Assembly (NCBI GenBank): GCA_041167675.1
Contig: JBEEIB010000319.1
Span: 1-6,482, forward strand
DNA length: 6,482 nt
DNA from: DASTDH01 sp041167675
GTDB taxonomy: Bacteria; Verrucomicrobiota; Verrucomicrobiia; Chthoniobacterales; JAFAMB01
Direction of reading: 5' to 3'
Part shown: positions 5,204 through 6,482 of the stretch, piece after piece
Layout: each line of letters opens with the position of its first letter
How positions within the stretch are numbered: position 1 is the first letter of the stretch
Notes under the pieces: model-generated
Database searches by the model: none
What the model saw: the letters and a program-made list of their open reading frames with translations, nothing else
Told to the model about the DNA's origin: nothing
Made by a program: the position numbers and the translations under genes

Positions 5204-6331
5204 CTAATTCCAGTCGCCGACAAGCTCGACGACCGCATGGCCCGTCACAGGTTTGCCCTCCATTTGGCCGGCAACCTTGCTCGCGCCCTCGTATTTGTTC
5301 ACGCCGATCGGAGACACCACTTCCTGTTCCCGGACCAAGGGTTCGACCCTCAGGCGTGCCTTCAGCATCGGGATGGAGACCACCCAATGGGTTGGATAGC
5401 GATGGCCGGTCGCGGCGCTCTTCCAGATGCTCGTGGCACCCTCGGCGAGAGGCTCGACATCGACGATCTCATGGCGACCATCGGGATGGAGCATCGTCGC
5501 GAACGCATGCTCCTTGTCACCGTCGATGATGTCCCAGAGGCTGACACGATCTCCATTGTCGAGACTGATCCCCATCCAGCTCCATTGCTTGTGCACCCAG
5601 AACGATGGAGCCATCTGCCCCCACTGCCGATCGAACCAGGACACGCCGGCCACTTGGTAAGGCTTCCCGTCGGCCACGACCGAGCCAGAGGTTTTCATGC
5701 TCGGCAGGGCGTATTCGTAGTTGATATCGCCGTAGAACGGGAGCAGCCCCGTCCCCAAATTTGCGAGCAATGGCCCCTGCTGAGTAAGCGTCAGATCCAC
5801 CTTGATCCGTGAAAACTGTCCGGTCAGGTGCATGCCGGAGGCGCGCCCGCTCAGACCGCCAGAGGGGGTTTGCAGATCGAGAGACGCAGTCGAGAAGGTG
5901 GTTTCGGAGGCCTTATAATCCTTCTCTTCCGCGAGCGACCTGCCGCTGACAGGATCCAACACGGATACGATCGCCTGTATCACGGGGCCACCCTGAGGCG
6001 GTGTCAGCCGGATATAATGGACCAGTAGGTCCAAACGATCGCTGCCGGACGTCAGGTGGCTGACGACGAACCACGAATCTTGCGCCACGCCCTCCTTGGC
6101 GACCAGATCCGGATCTGCCGCGACGAACAACGGCGCGCCTTTACTTGAGCCGGAGGCTGCGACGGCCTGAACCGCCGGCGGTATCATTAGCGTCGCGCCG
6201 GTTTGAGCATTGGTCCCGTTCGGCGCCGCCGTCACCATGACTACAACCAGCGCAGCAGTGAAAGCCCGCCCCACTCTCCGCCAACCGGCGCTCGGCGAGC
6301 TTCTTGCGCGACTGGAAACAGCGTGTTCCAT
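5204..6331 (-). CDS. Secreted lipocalin-like / CrtC-family protein
   Basis: This 375-residue product resembles the CrtC/AttH lipocalin-like family, which includes carotenoid 1,2-hydratase (hydroxyneurosporene synthase). Residues 1-42 look like a signal peptide: twin arginines in WRRVGR (17-22), a hydrophobic core (FTAALVVVMVTAA) and likely cleavage after TNA at about 42, giving a periplasmic or exported protein. Family marks are YEYALPSMKTSGSV (205-218), GVSWFDRQWG (229-238), WSWMGISLDNGDRVSLW (251-267) and the C-terminal YEGASKVAGQ...GHAVVELVGDW. Whether it acts on carotenoids is unclear: no other carotenoid gene is near, and many relatives are of unknown function. I chose ATG 6331 because longer versions overlap the upstream amidohydrolase-like frame; no good Shine-Dalgarno is visible. 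It starts 19 bp after the upstream stop, so co-transcription is likely. The gene appears complete and more GC-rich than the left neighbours. Confidence 0.88.
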   Translation of the reverse strand: MEHAVSSRARSSPSAGWRRVGRAFTAALVVVMVTAAPNGTNAQTGATLMIPPAVQAVAASGSSKGAPLFVAADPDLVAKEGVAQDSWFVVSHLTSGSDRLDLLVHYIRLTPPQGGPVIQAIVSVLDPVSGRSLAEEKDYKASETTFSTASLDLQTPSGGLSGRASGMHLTGQFSRIKVDLTLTQQGPLLANLGTGLLPFYGDINYEYALPSMKTSGSVVADGKPYQVAGVSWFDRQWGQMAPSFWVHKQWSWMGISLDNGDRVSLWDIIDGDKEHAFATMLHPDGRHEIVDVEPLAEGATSIWKSAATGHRYPTHWVVSIPMLKARLRVEPLVREQEVVSPIGVNKYEGASKVAGQMEGKPVTGHAVVELVGDWN

Positions 6332-6350
6332 AGGACTGCACACGTTTGCG

Positions 6351-6482
6351 CTACCCGATCCGCTTAGCGAGTTCCGGGTACAAGCGGAAGGCATTCGCGT
6401 ACGAGATGCTTCGCAAATCCGTTTCGCTGAACGCTGGGTAGCGTCCAACGTCGGCGATGGCTGGAGCAAAGCTCGATTTCGG
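6351..6482 (-). CDS. Amidohydrolase-like protein, C-terminal end (partial)
   Basis: The window edge cuts this gene. The last 43 codons read PKSSFAPAIADVGRYPAFSE then TDLRSISYANAFRLYPELAK and RIG before TAG at 6351-6353. The pattern of a late DVG (in the family often the region of the metal-binding Asp), then SE.DLR.I.Y.NA.RL(F/Y) and a stop is typical of the C-terminus of amidohydrolase_2-type, TIM-barrel metal-dependent hydrolases. The substrate cannot be told from this fragment. It lies 19 bp upstream of the lipocalin-like gene on the same strand, suggesting an operon. The long alternative frame that extends the lipocalin gene over this stretch is a shadow of this coding region. Confidence 0.7.
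   Translation of the reverse strand, partial: PKSSFAPAIADVGRYPAFSETDLRSISYANAFRLYPELAKRIG

Noticed and set aside
5237..5812. 191-codon + strand open frame within the lipocalin-like gene
   Set aside because: It is antisense to a family with clear motifs; its His/Arg/Pro-rich product is typical of a shadow of GC-rich coding DNA.
6332..6469. N-terminal extension of the lipocalin-like gene by 46 residues
   Set aside because: This stretch is better explained in another frame as the C-terminus of an amidohydrolase, and starting at 6331 places a normal signal peptide at the N-terminus.

Overview
The window looks like a gene-poor, mosaic accessory stretch of a soil-type bacterial genome. A CPXCG cysteine-rich mini-protein, a phenylalanine-tRNA fragment and a TIR–membrane–TolB–TPR protein fit a Verrucomicrobiota- or Acidobacteriota-like host. 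That assignment is inference, because no rRNA or universal marker gene is present. The right-hand 1.3 kb is by eye more GC-rich, and its lipocalin/CrtC-like and amidohydrolase genes could come from a different source.

Left part (1-890): a roughly 195-bp imperfect inverted repeat with a coding-looking arm is followed by a small hairpin and the intact CPXCG gene on the + strand. Next comes the 5' two-thirds of a tRNA-Phe whose 3' half has been lost. About 110-160 bp beyond it lie four GGTAG motifs in two pairs, each pair spaced 11 nt, which resemble integrase arm sites. Together these suggest an old tRNA-associated integration or recombination scar; no integrase gene remains here.

Centre (890-4119): two divergent genes share a ~250-bp upstream region. 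Leftward is the N-terminal kinase-like domain of what is normally a very large Ser/Thr-kinase/ATPase/histidine-kinase hybrid, cut off by a stop right after the domain. Rightward is the largest gene of the window: a 774-residue predicted inner-membrane protein with a cytoplasmic TIR domain, one membrane helix, a TolB/FlgO-like domain and TPR-type repeats. This is the best candidate for an unusual signalling or defence protein.

Right-centre (4120-5203): mostly non-coding. It holds a 59-residue leftward mini-gene followed by a strong leftward terminator, a 64-residue rightward putative single-pass membrane protein, and two copies of a ~46-bp direct repeat, one of which lies inside the small membrane gene and overlaps a leftward terminator-like hairpin.

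Right end (5204-6482): a leftward two-gene cluster. The C-terminal end of an amidohydrolase-like protein enters from the right edge. Nineteen bases after its stop comes a secreted lipocalin/CrtC-like protein, so the two are probably co-transcribed. I see no CRISPR array, rRNA, complete tRNA, intact transposase or replication origin.
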